Shown one piece after another: positions 43,678-52,615 of a DNA stretch of 64,000 nucleotides. Each line of letters opens with the position of its first letter. Position 1 is the first letter of the stretch. The stretch is from JBMNCQ01 sp049366715. Lineage in GTDB: Bacteria; Bacillota; Peptococcia; Peptococcales; BICA1-8. Below the pieces are notes generated by a model, which saw nothing but the letters and a program-made list of their open reading frames with translations, ran no database searches and was not told the DNA's origin. The position numbers were made by a program, and so were the translations under genes. Location of the stretch: assembly GCA_049366715.1 (NCBI GenBank), contig JBMNCQ010000065.1:1-64000 (forward strand). The letters are read 5' to 3'.

Positions 43678-44118
43678 GTGGAAAAAATATTAGCAGAAAA
43701 GGCAATTGCGAATTTCACCGAAGGCTATAACTGTTCTGAATCAATGTTAAGGGCTTATTTAGAGGTTTACGGCAAGGATATCAAACTAAGTTGTGCCGCT
43801 TCAGGATTCGGAGGCGGGATAGGAGGCAGAGGGGGGACCTGCGGGGCTGTCACCGGGTCAATTATGGCAATGGGCATACATTTTAACAGGCAGAGTCCCC
43901 AGGAAACCGAAATATACGGGAAAGTCAGGGGAAATTCCCTAGCTTTTCAAGCAAAATTTTTTCAGGAAATCGGTGCGTTGCACTGTAAAGAACTGGTTCC
44001 CTACGATCTCACCACAATGGAGGGAAGAAATAAACTGCATGATGATCAGGAAGCTATGAAAAAATGTCAGCATTTCTTAACGACGGCGGCAAAATTACTT
44101 GGAGAGTTTCTGGAATAG
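43678..44118 (+). CDS. C_GCAxxG_C_C family protein
   Basis: A 146-residue protein of the C_GCAxxG_C_C family (PF09719), thought to be redox or metal-linked and often secreted or associated with electron transfer. Signature: FTEGYNCSESMLRAY, then SCAASGFGGGIGGRGGTCGA and VTGSIMAMG, with further Cys at HCKEL and KKCQHF. No signal peptide is visible, so it may be cytosolic. A GTG at 43678 behind GGGGAG gives the usual family N-terminus; an ATG at 43648 is an alternative. Terminator directly after the stop. Confidence 0.85.
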   Translation: MEKILAEKAIANFTEGYNCSESMLRAYLEVYGKDIKLSCAASGFGGGIGGRGGTCGAVTGSIMAMGIHFNRQSPQETEIYGKVRGNSLAFQAKFFQEIGALHCKELVPYDLTTMEGRNKLHDDQEAMKKCQHFLTTAAKLLGEFLE

Positions 44119-44119
44119 A

Positions 44120-44145
44120 AAATGGGCCTCAAGCCCATTTTTTTT
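44120..44145 (+). terminator. Intrinsic terminator
   Basis: AAATGGGC, loop CTCAA, GCCCATTT, then T-run to 44145. Confidence 0.92.
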
Positions 44146-44168
44146 ATGGGGATTTTTGTTTTTCCCGT

Positions 44169-45674
44169 TTAAATCAGGGGTTTTAAATCCCGGGCAGCTG
44201 GTGCAGTATCATATTTCCGGACTTGTTTAAAAGCCTTAGCCAGTCTTAAAGCGGCTTCGGCAAGCATTTCCCGGTCGTTGCTGGTAAAACATAACCGGAA
44301 TTCTTTATGATTGGCTGAAATATCAAAGGCATCTCCGGGGACAAAGGAAATACCGGTCTTTAGTCCCTCCTGCAGTAATTTACGGGAATTAAAAGGCAGG
44401 AGTATCTTACACCAGATATAAAAGCCTCCCGCCGGCAGTGAAAAGCTTAGTCCCTCGGGCAGCAATTCTTTAAGGCCGTAAAATAATGTGTTCCGGCGGT
44501 TTTTATATTCCTCCCGCACAAGGGATAAGTGTTTGACCAGCTCACCTCTGGCAAGATAAAAATGTAACAACCATTGGGAGAGGTTATTGCTGTGTAAATC
44601 ATTGTACTGCTTTTCCATAGTAAGCCTGCTGATTAAGGTAGGATGGGCGGCGATATAACCTAAACGCAGGCCGGGCATTAATATTTTAGAGAAAGTACTC
44701 AGGTAAACAGTACCTTCATAATCAGTCAGTCCTTTAATTGGTTGAGGCGGTTTCTCTTCATAGTAAAACTCACTATAGGGATCATCTTCAATAATGATTA
44801 ACCTATGACGGGTGGCTAATTCGATTAATTGCTTTCTCTCGGTCTGAGACATTACTTTCCCGGTAGGGTTTTGATAAGTGGGGATTGTATAAAAAAATTT
44901 GGGCCGGTAGCGCACCAGATAATCTTCGAGAAGATTTAAAGACAGATCATTTTTGAGAGGTAAACTCAGAATTTTGGCACCGGCAGCCTGCAAAACCTGA
45001 ATTGCTCCCAGATATGTCGGTGATTCCACTACTACATAATCCCCGGGTTCTATGAATACCTGGGAAATCAGGTATATCCCCTGTTGTGAACCGGATGTAA
45101 TCAGAATATGATCATGATTGGTCCCGATGCCTTTTTCTTTTAACATCTCAGCAATGCTTGTGCGCAGGGTTCCTAACCCTTCGATAGGAATGTGTCCGAA
45201 ATGTTTTGCTTCGGAGGTATTGATATGCTGAGAGAAGATTTCTTTGAAGGTACCGAGGGGATAAAACCGGGGATCAGGCATTCCGGCGTCCAGGGATATT
45301 GTCTCAGTTGCAGCAGAACCGGCCAGTAATTCATTCATTAGAGATGAGAGAGAGGTCTGCCGGTACGGCCGGAAAATCTGATTCCAGGGTATTTCCAGTT
45401 TATTGGAGCGGGGATTAAGCTGCGGGCCGGTAATAAAAGTGCCGCTTCCTTTTTTGGTAACGACCAGATTTTGCTGTTCCAAGTAACGGTAAGCATTGAT
45501 AGCAGTGGTACGGCTTACTTTAAAAAGCAAGGCCAATTCCCTTTCCGAAGGCAGTCTGGTACCTGTTTTTAAAGAACTGTCCTTTATTCCGTTGCTGATA
45601 ATTTCGGCAATTTGTAAATAACGGGGTGAAGCGTTAGTTAATTTTGAATTTGCAATTATTTTGGATATATCCAT
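44169..45674 (-). CDS. MocR-type GntR regulator with aminotransferase domain
   Basis: A 501-residue chimera. Residues 1-75 are a GntR winged helix (PRYLQIAEIISNGIKDSSLK, LPSERELALLFKVSRTTAIN). Residues 115-490 are a fold-type I aminotransferase fold, with the PLP lysine in STFSKILMPGLRLGYIA, Asn/Tyr contacts in TIPTYQNPTGKVMS, and IIEDDPYSEFYYEE. MocR proteins use PLP or an amino-acid adduct as signal. AGGGGGG about 12 bases upstream points to ATG 45674. It is divergent from azlCD with an 11-bp inverted repeat between, so an amino-acid-responsive control of that exporter is the natural inference. Confidence 0.93.
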   Translation of the reverse strand: MDISKIIANSKLTNASPRYLQIAEIISNGIKDSSLKTGTRLPSERELALLFKVSRTTAINAYRYLEQQNLVVTKKGSGTFITGPQLNPRSNKLEIPWNQIFRPYRQTSLSSLMNELLAGSAATETISLDAGMPDPRFYPLGTFKEIFSQHINTSEAKHFGHIPIEGLGTLRTSIAEMLKEKGIGTNHDHILITSGSQQGIYLISQVFIEPGDYVVVESPTYLGAIQVLQAAGAKILSLPLKNDLSLNLLEDYLVRYRPKFFYTIPTYQNPTGKVMSQTERKQLIELATRHRLIIIEDDPYSEFYYEEKPPQPIKGLTDYEGTVYLSTFSKILMPGLRLGYIAAHPTLISRLTMEKQYNDLHSNNLSQWLLHFYLARGELVKHLSLVREEYKNRRNTLFYGLKELLPEGLSFSLPAGGFYIWCKILLPFNSRKLLQEGLKTGISFVPGDAFDISANHKEFRLCFTSNDREMLAEAALRLAKAFKQVRKYDTAPAARDLKPLI

Positions 45675-45695
45675 TTTGCTTAAAACCCCCCTCTT

Positions 45696-45734
45696 AATAT
45701 CCAATTATAGCATAAATTTGGGCAATTGGATATT
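45696..45734. promoter_or_regulatory. Inverted repeat between MocR gene and azlC
   Basis: AATATCCAATT and AATTGGATATT, exact complements 17 bases apart. The arm centres are 28 bp apart, close to three helical turns, as expected for a dimeric regulator. The left arm overlaps the MocR promoter/leader and the right arm faces azlC. Confidence 0.6.
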
Positions 45735-45785
45735 TGCACCGCATTTTTTTTCAACTAGAATATAAATTCAAAGGGGGCCTTGAGA

Positions 45786-46481
45786 ATGATGAATATTAAA
45801 CTTGTCAGCGCGAAAGAAGCTTTAGTTGATACCATGCCGATTGTTGTGGGAGTTGTACCTTTTGGAATAACCTGCGGTATTATGGGGATATCTTCAGGAC
45901 TTACCTCTTCCGAAACAATTTTAATGTCTCTGTTAGTGTTTGCCGGTGCGGCTCAGTTTATCAGTATAGCTATGCTGGGAGCCGGTATCACCGGGGGGAT
46001 AATTGTTTTTACTACGTTACTGGTGAATCTCCGGCATTTAATAATGGGTGCTTCCCTTGCCCCCTATATTTTAAAAGAAAGAACGCCTTTGCAGGCTCTT
46101 TTGGCTTTTGGATTAACAGATGAAAGTTATGCCATTACCATCAGTAAAATTGAAAAAGAAGGCTACAGCCCCGATTATCAGTTAGGTGTCCATACTTTCT
46201 TATATATTACCTGGGCTTTGTCGACAATTGTAGGAGTTATTTTAGTAAAACATATTACGGACCCTTTAAAGTGGGAGATTGATTTTATTATACCGGCCAG
46301 CTTTTTAGTATTACTTGTCCCCAGACTTGTCGATAAAACAAGTCTTGTAGTCTGTAGTATCTCGGCTTTGACGGCAGTAATCGGCAGTTTATATTTACCG
46401 GGTAAATGGTATATTATCCTGGCATGTCTGGTTGGAAGTATGATGGGTGTTATTTGGGAGAGGAGTTTTAAGCATGCGTAA
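45786..46481 (+). CDS. azlC: AzlC branched-chain amino-acid exporter, large subunit
   Basis: A 231-residue membrane protein of the AzlC/YgaZ family. Marks: VGVVPFGITCGIMGISSGL in helix 1, SLLVFAGAAQFISIAMLGAG, and LVNLRHLIMGASLAPYI, the most conserved loop. With AzlD it exports branched-chain amino acids, as known from 4-azaleucine resistance in Bacillus. AGGGGG eight bases upstream of ATG 45786 sets the start; a TTG at 45780 is in frame. The stop overlaps azlD by 8 bp, giving translational coupling. Confidence 0.94.
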   Translation: MMNIKLVSAKEALVDTMPIVVGVVPFGITCGIMGISSGLTSSETILMSLLVFAGAAQFISIAMLGAGITGGIIVFTTLLVNLRHLIMGASLAPYILKERTPLQALLAFGLTDESYAITISKIEKEGYSPDYQLGVHTFLYITWALSTIVGVILVKHITDPLKWEIDFIIPASFLVLLVPRLVDKTSLVVCSISALTAVIGSLYLPGKWYIILACLVGSMMGVIWERSFKHA

Positions 46482-46797
46482 TGATATTTTATTCATTATC
46501 CTGGGTATGGCCCTGGTTACTTATCTAACCCGCGTGGGAAGTTTAATTATATTCCGCTATACAGGAATCCCTGCCTGGGCGGAGGAATGGTTAAAGCATG
46601 TCCCGACGGCAATTCTAACGGCTCTTATTATACCTGCTTTAATTTTACCTAAAGGCCACTTGGATTTAACTTTTGGTAATCATTATCTGATAGCAGGTCT
46701 GGTTTCGGCCTTTATTGCCTATAAAAGTCATAATATTATTATGACCATCGGGCTGGGGATGTCCACTATTTTTTGTTTAAATTTGCTGGGAATCTAA
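46474..46797 (+). CDS. azlD: AzlD branched-chain amino-acid exporter, small subunit
   Basis: A 107-residue protein with about four membrane helices (PF05437). The opening ILFIILGMALVTYLTRVGSL and the segment WLKHVPTAILTALIIPALIL are typical of AzlD/YgaH. It pairs with AzlC. GAGGAG inside the azlC end serves ATG 46474; the longer frame from 46447 lacks a site. Last gene of the pair. Confidence 0.93.
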   Translation: MRNDILFIILGMALVTYLTRVGSLIIFRYTGIPAWAEEWLKHVPTAILTALIIPALILPKGHLDLTFGNHYLIAGLVSAFIAYKSHNIIMTIGLGMSTIFCLNLLGI

Positions 46798-47024
46798 TAC
46801 GGATTTAGATGTTCCCCGGCAAGATGAAGGTTAAAATATTTAAAATAAGTCCCCAATATTTCGAAAAAAATTTTTTTCTTGCAGGAATTCGCAGTTTTAT
46901 TTGGAATATAAATTTTAAATAATAGAAATATTCTATAATAATTGGACAAATACTGTATGAAACAGTAGCAAGGCTAAATGTCTTTATTTTTTATAACGCT
47001 GACCAAGCAGGATGCAGATGAGAG

Positions 47025-47071
47025 GCCATGAAGGACTACCCTGGAGGGAGATCTTCATGGTTTATTTTATT
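47025..47071 (+). terminator. Hairpin ahead of the ABC operon
   Basis: CCATGAAGGA and ATCTTCATGG pair, extended by CCCT/AGGG inside with small bulges, followed by TTTATTTTATT. It lies 228 bp after azlD and 21 bp before the binding-protein gene, so it could be an azlCD terminator or a leader attenuator. Confidence 0.55.
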
Positions 47072-47091
47072 GATTTGAGGAGGGAGGACTG

Positions 47092-48660
47092 ATGATGGCA
47101 AATTTAAAAAACATCATATTTACCGTACTGTTTTTTGTACTGCTTTTTTCCCTGGCGGGATGCGGCAGTAAAGACCGGGAGCCGGAAAATGCCGCCGGGG
47201 AAATTGAAACTTATACAATAGCTGATTCAACGGGAGATTGGGGGTTCCCGGCACCTTTTACCCATTATAACAGGGGACCGGGTTATGTGCGGATGAGTCT
47301 TATTTTTGATACCCTTGTCTGGAAAGATCAAACGGGAAATCTAACCGGGTCTTTAGCGAAAGAATGGGAGTATTTACCTGGGGAAGATGCCTTTGTTTTT
47401 CAGCTCCGGCAGGATGTTCCCTGGCATGACGGCGAGAAATTTACCGCAGAGGATGTAGTATTTACTTTTAACTATCTCAAAGAGCACCCGTATGTCTGGG
47501 TTGATACCGGTATTGTCAAGGAGGTAGAAGCTCCTGATGAATATACGGTTAAAGTGTACTTAGCAAAAGCTTTTGCTCCTTTTCTGGCCAATATAGCCGG
47601 GACTGTGCCGATTTTACCCCGGCATATCTACGGGAAAATCGACAATCCCCTGGAATATACCCAGCCCGACGCTCTGACCGGTACGGGGCCTTTTAAACTG
47701 GCTGATTATAACAAGGAGCACGGTACTTATCTCTATACCAGAAATGACAGCTATTACCTGGGTAAACCTAAAGTGAAAGAACTGCGTTTCATTAAGGTGA
47801 ATGAGCAGATGATTCCCCAGGCTGTCTTAGACGGTACGGCAGATACGGGCGGTATACCTCCGGAAATGGTGGATACTTTTCAGGAGCAAGGTTTTACGGT
47901 ATTGGTTTCAGACCACAGCTGGAATGCCAAGCTTAAATTTAATCTTAAGGCGGAGCCTTTCTCCCGGAGAGAATTCCGTCAGGCCTTAGCCTACGGAATT
48001 GACCGGGACAAATTGGTGAAAATTTCCCAGAGAGGTCATGCCTGGCCGGGCAATCCGGGCTTTATCCCCCCGGATAGTCCCTGGTATTCATCCGAAATTG
48101 CAGGATATGCTTATAACCCGGAAAAAGCCCGGCAGCTTTTAGCAGAAATGGGTTATGCAGCGGAACAGGGCGGGGGGAAACCATTAGCCGTAGAACTCCT
48201 TACCTCAGCCAGATTCAGTGGGGATGCCGAGCTGATCAGGGATGATTTAGAGAAGCTGGGCCTGGAGGTAGAAATAAGAACCTTAGATGAGAAAACGGTA
48301 GACGCCAGAACTCAGGAATGGTCTTTCCAGCTTGTTCTCAGCGGTCACGGCGGCCTGGGCGGCGATCCCCAGTTTGTCAATAATATGGTCCTGGGTAAAA
48401 GCTTTCATAGTGCCCGGTATGAGACCAATCAAGAATTGAATGATTTACTGCAGAGACAATTGGAAATTATTGATGACGGAGAACGAAAAGAAATCCTGGC
48501 GGAAATTCAGAAAATATATGCCCGGGATATGCCGGCCCTGTCTTTGTATTATCCCAATTCGTATCAGGCTCAGAACAATAAAGTTGATTTCTATTATACA
48601 CCGGGGGGATTAGCCTCGGGGATACCGATAGCCCTGAATAAGCTGTCCTTTATTGAATAA
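47092..48660 (+). CDS. Opp/Nik-type ABC substrate-binding lipoprotein
   Basis: A 522-residue cluster-C binding protein (SBP_bac_5). It has a lipoprotein signal (FFVLLFSLAGCGS, mature Cys about 24), then the family scaffold: DTLVWKDQTGNLTGSLAKEW, FQLRQDVPWHDGEKFTAEDV, and YGIDRDKLVKISQRGHAWPG. Members bind peptides, nickel or other metal chelates. The late neighbours (TrmO-like, FmdE-like) hint at a metal or cofactor, but ligand residues cannot be assigned. GAGGAGGGAGG precedes ATG 47092/47095. First gene of a six-gene operon. Confidence 0.9.
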   Translation: MMANLKNIIFTVLFFVLLFSLAGCGSKDREPENAAGEIETYTIADSTGDWGFPAPFTHYNRGPGYVRMSLIFDTLVWKDQTGNLTGSLAKEWEYLPGEDAFVFQLRQDVPWHDGEKFTAEDVVFTFNYLKEHPYVWVDTGIVKEVEAPDEYTVKVYLAKAFAPFLANIAGTVPILPRHIYGKIDNPLEYTQPDALTGTGPFKLADYNKEHGTYLYTRNDSYYLGKPKVKELRFIKVNEQMIPQAVLDGTADTGGIPPEMVDTFQEQGFTVLVSDHSWNAKLKFNLKAEPFSRREFRQALAYGIDRDKLVKISQRGHAWPGNPGFIPPDSPWYSSEIAGYAYNPEKARQLLAEMGYAAEQGGGKPLAVELLTSARFSGDAELIRDDLEKLGLEVEIRTLDEKTVDARTQEWSFQLVLSGHGGLGGDPQFVNNMVLGKSFHSARYETNQELNDLLQRQLEIIDDGERKEILAEIQKIYARDMPALSLYYPNSYQAQNNKVDFYYTPGGLASGIPIALNKLSFIE

Positions 48661-48699
48661 AAGAGTGCAGTGATCAAAAAACGCAAAGGAGGACCGGTT

Positions 48700-49671
48700 A
48701 TGGGGAGAAAAAGAATAGCGGATTACATAATTGCTTTTTTGCTCATCCTGTCTTTAAACTTTTTTCTCCCCCGGCTGTTGCCCGGCGATCCGTTAACTGC
48801 CATTTACGGTCAGGATGCCCTGGCCGCCATGTCGGCGGAAACTGAAGCCAAGCTGGTACAACAGCTGGGCTTGGATAAGTCACTGGGTGAACAATTTGCT
48901 ATTTATCTAGCCGGTCTTGTAGAGGGAGACCTGGGATATTCCTATTATTTCCAGGCTCCGGTAACACAGATCCTGAAAGGGGCACTGCCCTGGACCCTTC
49001 TTCTGGTTGTTACGGCTCTGGTCATTGCTACTTTCTTGGGATTTGCCCTGGGGCTGGAATCGGGCTGGCGCCGGGGCAGGATGTTTGACAAAGGTCTCTT
49101 AACCTGTTTCATGTTTTTTAACGGTTTTCCTGATTTTGTAGTGGGACTTTTTTTGCTGCTGATTTTTAGTGTAGCCCTGGGTATTTTCCCTTTAGCAGGG
49201 GCTTTAACACCTTATGGACAATTAGCAGGAATAGACCTTGTCATCGATGTGCTTTATCATCTGATCCTGCCTTTGACAGCCTTGGTGATTACCGAGGTTG
49301 CTTCCTGTTATCTTTTGACCAGGAGCATAGCTTTGACGGTGCTGGGCGAGCCCTTTATTCTGACGGCCAGGGCCAAAGGGATTAAGCCCGTTCATATTAA
49401 ATACAAACATCTCGGCAGAAACTCACTTTTACCGGTAATAACTCGGACCGGTGTCAGGCTGGGCCGGTTGTTTACCGGAGCTCTCTTCATCGAAACTATT
49501 TTTACTTATCCCGGGATCGGACTTTTAATATACAGGGCTGTCTTATTCCGGGATTATGCCTTAATTCAAGGTGTGTTCTTTGTGGTAGCGGCGGTAATCA
49601 TCTTAATTAATTTTGTTTTGGAATTATCTTATCAAAAAATTGATCCCCGGGTGAAAAATCATGCATATTAA
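48700..49671 (+). CDS. Opp/Nik-type ABC permease, B subunit
   Basis: A 323-residue permease with six membrane helices and the DppB/NikB pattern: the N-terminal LPRLLPGDPLTAIYG-like segment, LVVTALVIATFLGFALGLES at the start of the core, and the coupling loop EPFILTARAKGIKPVHIKYK. AAAGGAGG selects ATG 48700. It starts 39 bp after the binding protein and overlaps the next permease by 11 bp. Confidence 0.92.
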   Translation: MGRKRIADYIIAFLLILSLNFFLPRLLPGDPLTAIYGQDALAAMSAETEAKLVQQLGLDKSLGEQFAIYLAGLVEGDLGYSYYFQAPVTQILKGALPWTLLLVVTALVIATFLGFALGLESGWRRGRMFDKGLLTCFMFFNGFPDFVVGLFLLLIFSVALGIFPLAGALTPYGQLAGIDLVIDVLYHLILPLTALVITEVASCYLLTRSIALTVLGEPFILTARAKGIKPVHIKYKHLGRNSLLPVITRTGVRLGRLFTGALFIETIFTYPGIGLLIYRAVLFRDYALIQGVFFVVAAVIILINFVLELSYQKIDPRVKNHAY

Positions 49672-50491
49672 TTATATCCGCGGTATTCAGGAAAATAAAA
49701 TCGGCAGGATAGGGCTGGGCTTGGTTATCTTATTAATGAGCATTGCCCTTTTTGCTCCTTTCGTGACAGGCTGGAATCCTGAACATTCATCTGAAGATAC
49801 CCTGGAACGGCCTTCTAGTGCACACTGGCTGGGCACCAATGATCTGGGTCAGGATATTGGCAGCCGGGTTGTATCCGGGACCAGGACGTCTTTTGTAAAT
49901 GCTTTTTTTGTCGGTCTGTTTACGGTGAGCCTGGCAGCTCTGGGAGGCGGCGGCGGGGCACTTCTAGGCGGGTTTTATGAGCGTTTAATGCTGAGAATAA
50001 CCGATATCCTTTTGATCATACCCAATATCCTGCTCATTATTTTAATGGCCTCTTATATCCGGCCCGGTCCCGTGATGATGATCGTAATTCTTTCCATCTT
50101 TAACTGGCAGGGATGTGCCCGCATTATCAGAGCGCAAACCCTGTCCTTAAAAGAAAGAGGGCATATCCTGGCAGCCAGAGCCTCCGGAGCCGGTAATTGC
50201 TATATATTGTTCAGGCATATTATTCCCGATTTAGGTCCGATTCTGGCTTCTTCCTTCATAACCCATGCCAGAAGAGCGGTGTTTATGGAGGCAGGGCTGG
50301 CTTTCTTAGGTATTGCCAATCCTCTCCTGATTAGCTGGGGAACCATCATCAGCAGGGCCCTGCAGTATTCCTATTTAAATGTCTGGTACTGGATCATTCC
50401 CCCGGCCCTGGGATTGTCCGTCACGGTAATGGCCTTTTCATTTTTGGGGTACGCTCTGGAGGAAATTTTAAATCCGAGGTTAAAGGCGTGA
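49661..50491 (+). CDS. Opp/Nik-type ABC permease, C subunit
   Basis: A 276-residue permease of the DppC/NikC type. It shows HWLGTNDLGQDIGSRVVSGT, the coupling loop KERGHILAARASGAGNCYIL and IIPDLGPILASSFITHARRA, followed by EAGLAFLGI. It pairs with the B subunit. The start ATG lies inside the end of the previous gene. The ATPase gene follows 4 bp later. Confidence 0.92.
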   Translation: MHINYIRGIQENKIGRIGLGLVILLMSIALFAPFVTGWNPEHSSEDTLERPSSAHWLGTNDLGQDIGSRVVSGTRTSFVNAFFVGLFTVSLAALGGGGGALLGGFYERLMLRITDILLIIPNILLIILMASYIRPGPVMMIVILSIFNWQGCARIIRAQTLSLKERGHILAARASGAGNCYILFRHIIPDLGPILASSFITHARRAVFMEAGLAFLGIANPLLISWGTIISRALQYSYLNVWYWIIPPALGLSVTVMAFSFLGYALEEILNPRLKA

Positions 50492-50495
50492 GAAG

Positions 50496-52148
50496 ATGCT
50501 TGCTATCAAAGAATTAACAATTACTTATGGCACTTATCAGGTTTTAAAAGGAATAAACCTGGAGATACACAAAGGGGATATTTTAGCTGTTATCGGGGAG
50601 TCGGGGGCGGGGAAAACGACCCTGGCTCTCGCCCTCATGGGCTTGTGTCCCGGTGAGGCAAGGGGGCAGATCAACTATCAGGGAACAGATATACTGACTT
50701 TGCCCGAGGCGCAAAAACGTTTGTTGAGATGGAATAATTTAAGTATGGTCTTTCAAGATCTAAACAGAGCCCTTAATCCGGTCATGACGGTCTTAGCGCA
50801 GCTGGTAGAACCTATGCTCGAGCATAGGTTGTATACCGGACCGGAGGCTAGGGAAAGGGCTTATCAGCTATTAGATAAGGTGGGTCTTCCTCCTGAAAAG
50901 GCCGATTTATATGCCCACCAGCTCAGCGGGGGAGAGAAACAGAGGGCACTTATTGCCATGGCCCTGACAAACGATCCTGATTTATTGATCCTCGATGAGC
51001 CTACCGCTGCTCTGGACCCGATTACGAAAACCGGCATCATTAAATTGCTGCAGGGGATCTGCCGGGAAAAGACAATGATTCTGGTTACCCATGATATCAG
51101 CACTGCTTATCAGCTTTCCCGGAAGCTGGCTGTGCTTTACGGCGGGAGAATCGTGGAATACGGTCCCACAGAGATCCTGATCAAAAATCCCCGGCATCCC
51201 TATACCAGGGGGTTAATCCGTTCGTTTCCCCTGATGGATACCGGCAAGGATCTGCAGGGTATACCCGGTTCGCGGCAGGACAATAAAGAAGGCTGTGTTT
51301 TTTTAAACAGATGTACCCAAAGGATCGCTGCCTGTCAGCAAAACATGCCGGAATTGCTGCCCAAGGGAGATCGGGAAATTGCCTGTTGGCAGGGAGGGGT
51401 GATATCTTTGTTAAAGGCAGTTGACCTGGTGAAAAGGTTTCCCGGAGTCACTGCTCTTAAAGGTGTTTCCCTGGCTATCGATGAGGGTGAAACCGTAGCT
51501 GTCGTTGGTGAAAGCGGCTCCGGTAAAACAACTCTGGGACGTTCCTTAATGGGTTTGGAAAAGGTTGATTCCGGCAGTGTTTTTTTCCGGCAGGAGAGGG
51601 TCATAAAATGGGAAAAGAATTTTTATCATAAAGTGCAAATGATTTTTCAGAATCCCCAGGATTGTATCAGTCACCGTCTAAATGTTCTGGATGCTGTTTG
51701 TGAACCCCTGGTTATTCAAAGGGTCGGAACCCCTGAAGAGAGAAGGGTTAAAGGGCGGCAAGCTCTGCAGGATGTTGAACTGCCCGGGGAAGGGGAGTTC
51801 CTTGCCAGGTATGCCCATCATTTAAGCGGGGGAGAACTGCAGCGTTTGGCCATTGCCCGGGCGTTGGTTTTGGAGCCTAAACTACTGATTGCCGATGAGC
51901 CGACTTCGGCTCTGGATGCCAGTGTTCAGGCCAAGATTATGCGATTATTGATGGACTTACAAGAGAAAAAGGGGCTGAGTCTTATTTTTATCACCCATGA
52001 TATTGCCCTGGCCCGTAAAATCTGTGATAAAGTTTTGGTAATGCTGGCCGGGGAGATCGTCGAGCAGGGATCTGCCGCCGAAGTTTTGGCCCGGCCCCGG
52101 CATCCTTATACCAGAGATTTATTAAAAGCTGCCCCGTATTTTTCTTGA
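50496..52148 (+). CDS. Fused double ABC ATPase (D-F type)
   Basis: A 550-residue single chain replacing the usual separate D and F ATPases. Domain 1 (residues 1-300): Walker A GESGAGKTTL, signature LSGGEKQRALIAMAL, Walker B LLILDEPTAALD, and the cysteine-bearing oligopeptide-type tail (CVFLNRCTQRIAACQQNMPE). Domain 2 (305-550): Walker A GESGSGKTTLGRSL, signature LSGGELQRLAIARAL, Walker B LLIADEPTSALDAS. Both sites look intact. Domain 2 ends without the Cys tail. A GTG/ATG-rich junction near 51400 suggests a past gene fusion. Confidence 0.93.
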   Translation: MLAIKELTITYGTYQVLKGINLEIHKGDILAVIGESGAGKTTLALALMGLCPGEARGQINYQGTDILTLPEAQKRLLRWNNLSMVFQDLNRALNPVMTVLAQLVEPMLEHRLYTGPEARERAYQLLDKVGLPPEKADLYAHQLSGGEKQRALIAMALTNDPDLLILDEPTAALDPITKTGIIKLLQGICREKTMILVTHDISTAYQLSRKLAVLYGGRIVEYGPTEILIKNPRHPYTRGLIRSFPLMDTGKDLQGIPGSRQDNKEGCVFLNRCTQRIAACQQNMPELLPKGDREIACWQGGVISLLKAVDLVKRFPGVTALKGVSLAIDEGETVAVVGESGSGKTTLGRSLMGLEKVDSGSVFFRQERVIKWEKNFYHKVQMIFQNPQDCISHRLNVLDAVCEPLVIQRVGTPEERRVKGRQALQDVELPGEGEFLARYAHHLSGGELQRLAIARALVLEPKLLIADEPTSALDASVQAKIMRLLMDLQEKKGLSLIFITHDIALARKICDKVLVMLAGEIVEQGSAAEVLARPRHPYTRDLLKAAPYFS

Positions 52149-52170
52149 ATATAAAAAGGAGGTCTGTTTT

Positions 52171-52614
52171 ATGAATCTAGAACCTATCGGGATAATTTAT
52201 TCACCCTATCGGGAAAGCCAGGATGCTCCTCCCCAGGGGAGGATGAAAATGGATATTTTTGAACTAGAGGTGTTTCCTCAATTTATACCAGGTTTAAAAG
52301 ATATTGAAGGTGCCTCCCATTTAATCGTGTTGTACTGGTGTGACAGGTCAAAGCGGGATGTTCTCCTCGTTAATACCCCCTGGGATACCGAGCCTCACGG
52401 GGTCTTTGTCACCAGGTCGCCCCAAAGACCTAACCCGATCGCTTTTGATGTTGTTGATTTGCTGGAGAGACAGGGTAATATCCTGAAGGTGCGGGGGATG
52501 GATGCTTTGGATAAAAGCCCTCTGTTAGATATTAAACCTTACAATTCGCGAACTGATGCAATCCTTCATGCTAAGGTGGATTGGTTTGATCAAGCCGGAA
52601 AAGAGGAGGAATAA
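52171..52614 (+). CDS. TrmO/TsaA-like methyltransferase domain protein
   Basis: A 147-residue protein of the TsaA/TrmO (YaeB) beta-barrel family. It has the opening LEPIGIIYSPYRESQDAPPQG and FVTRSPQRPNPIAFDVVDLL, the SAM-binding core, and DIKPYNSRTDA near the end. TrmO in E. coli N6-methylates t6A in tRNA-Thr but is longer (~235 residues); this one lacks the C-terminal domain. Short homologues are often found beside metal or cofactor genes, as here, so tRNA may not be the substrate. AAGGAGG precedes the ATG, 22 bp after the ATPase gene. Confidence 0.85.
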   Translation: MNLEPIGIIYSPYRESQDAPPQGRMKMDIFELEVFPQFIPGLKDIEGASHLIVLYWCDRSKRDVLLVNTPWDTEPHGVFVTRSPQRPNPIAFDVVDLLERQGNILKVRGMDALDKSPLLDIKPYNSRTDAILHAKVDWFDQAGKEEE

Positions 52615-52615
52615 A

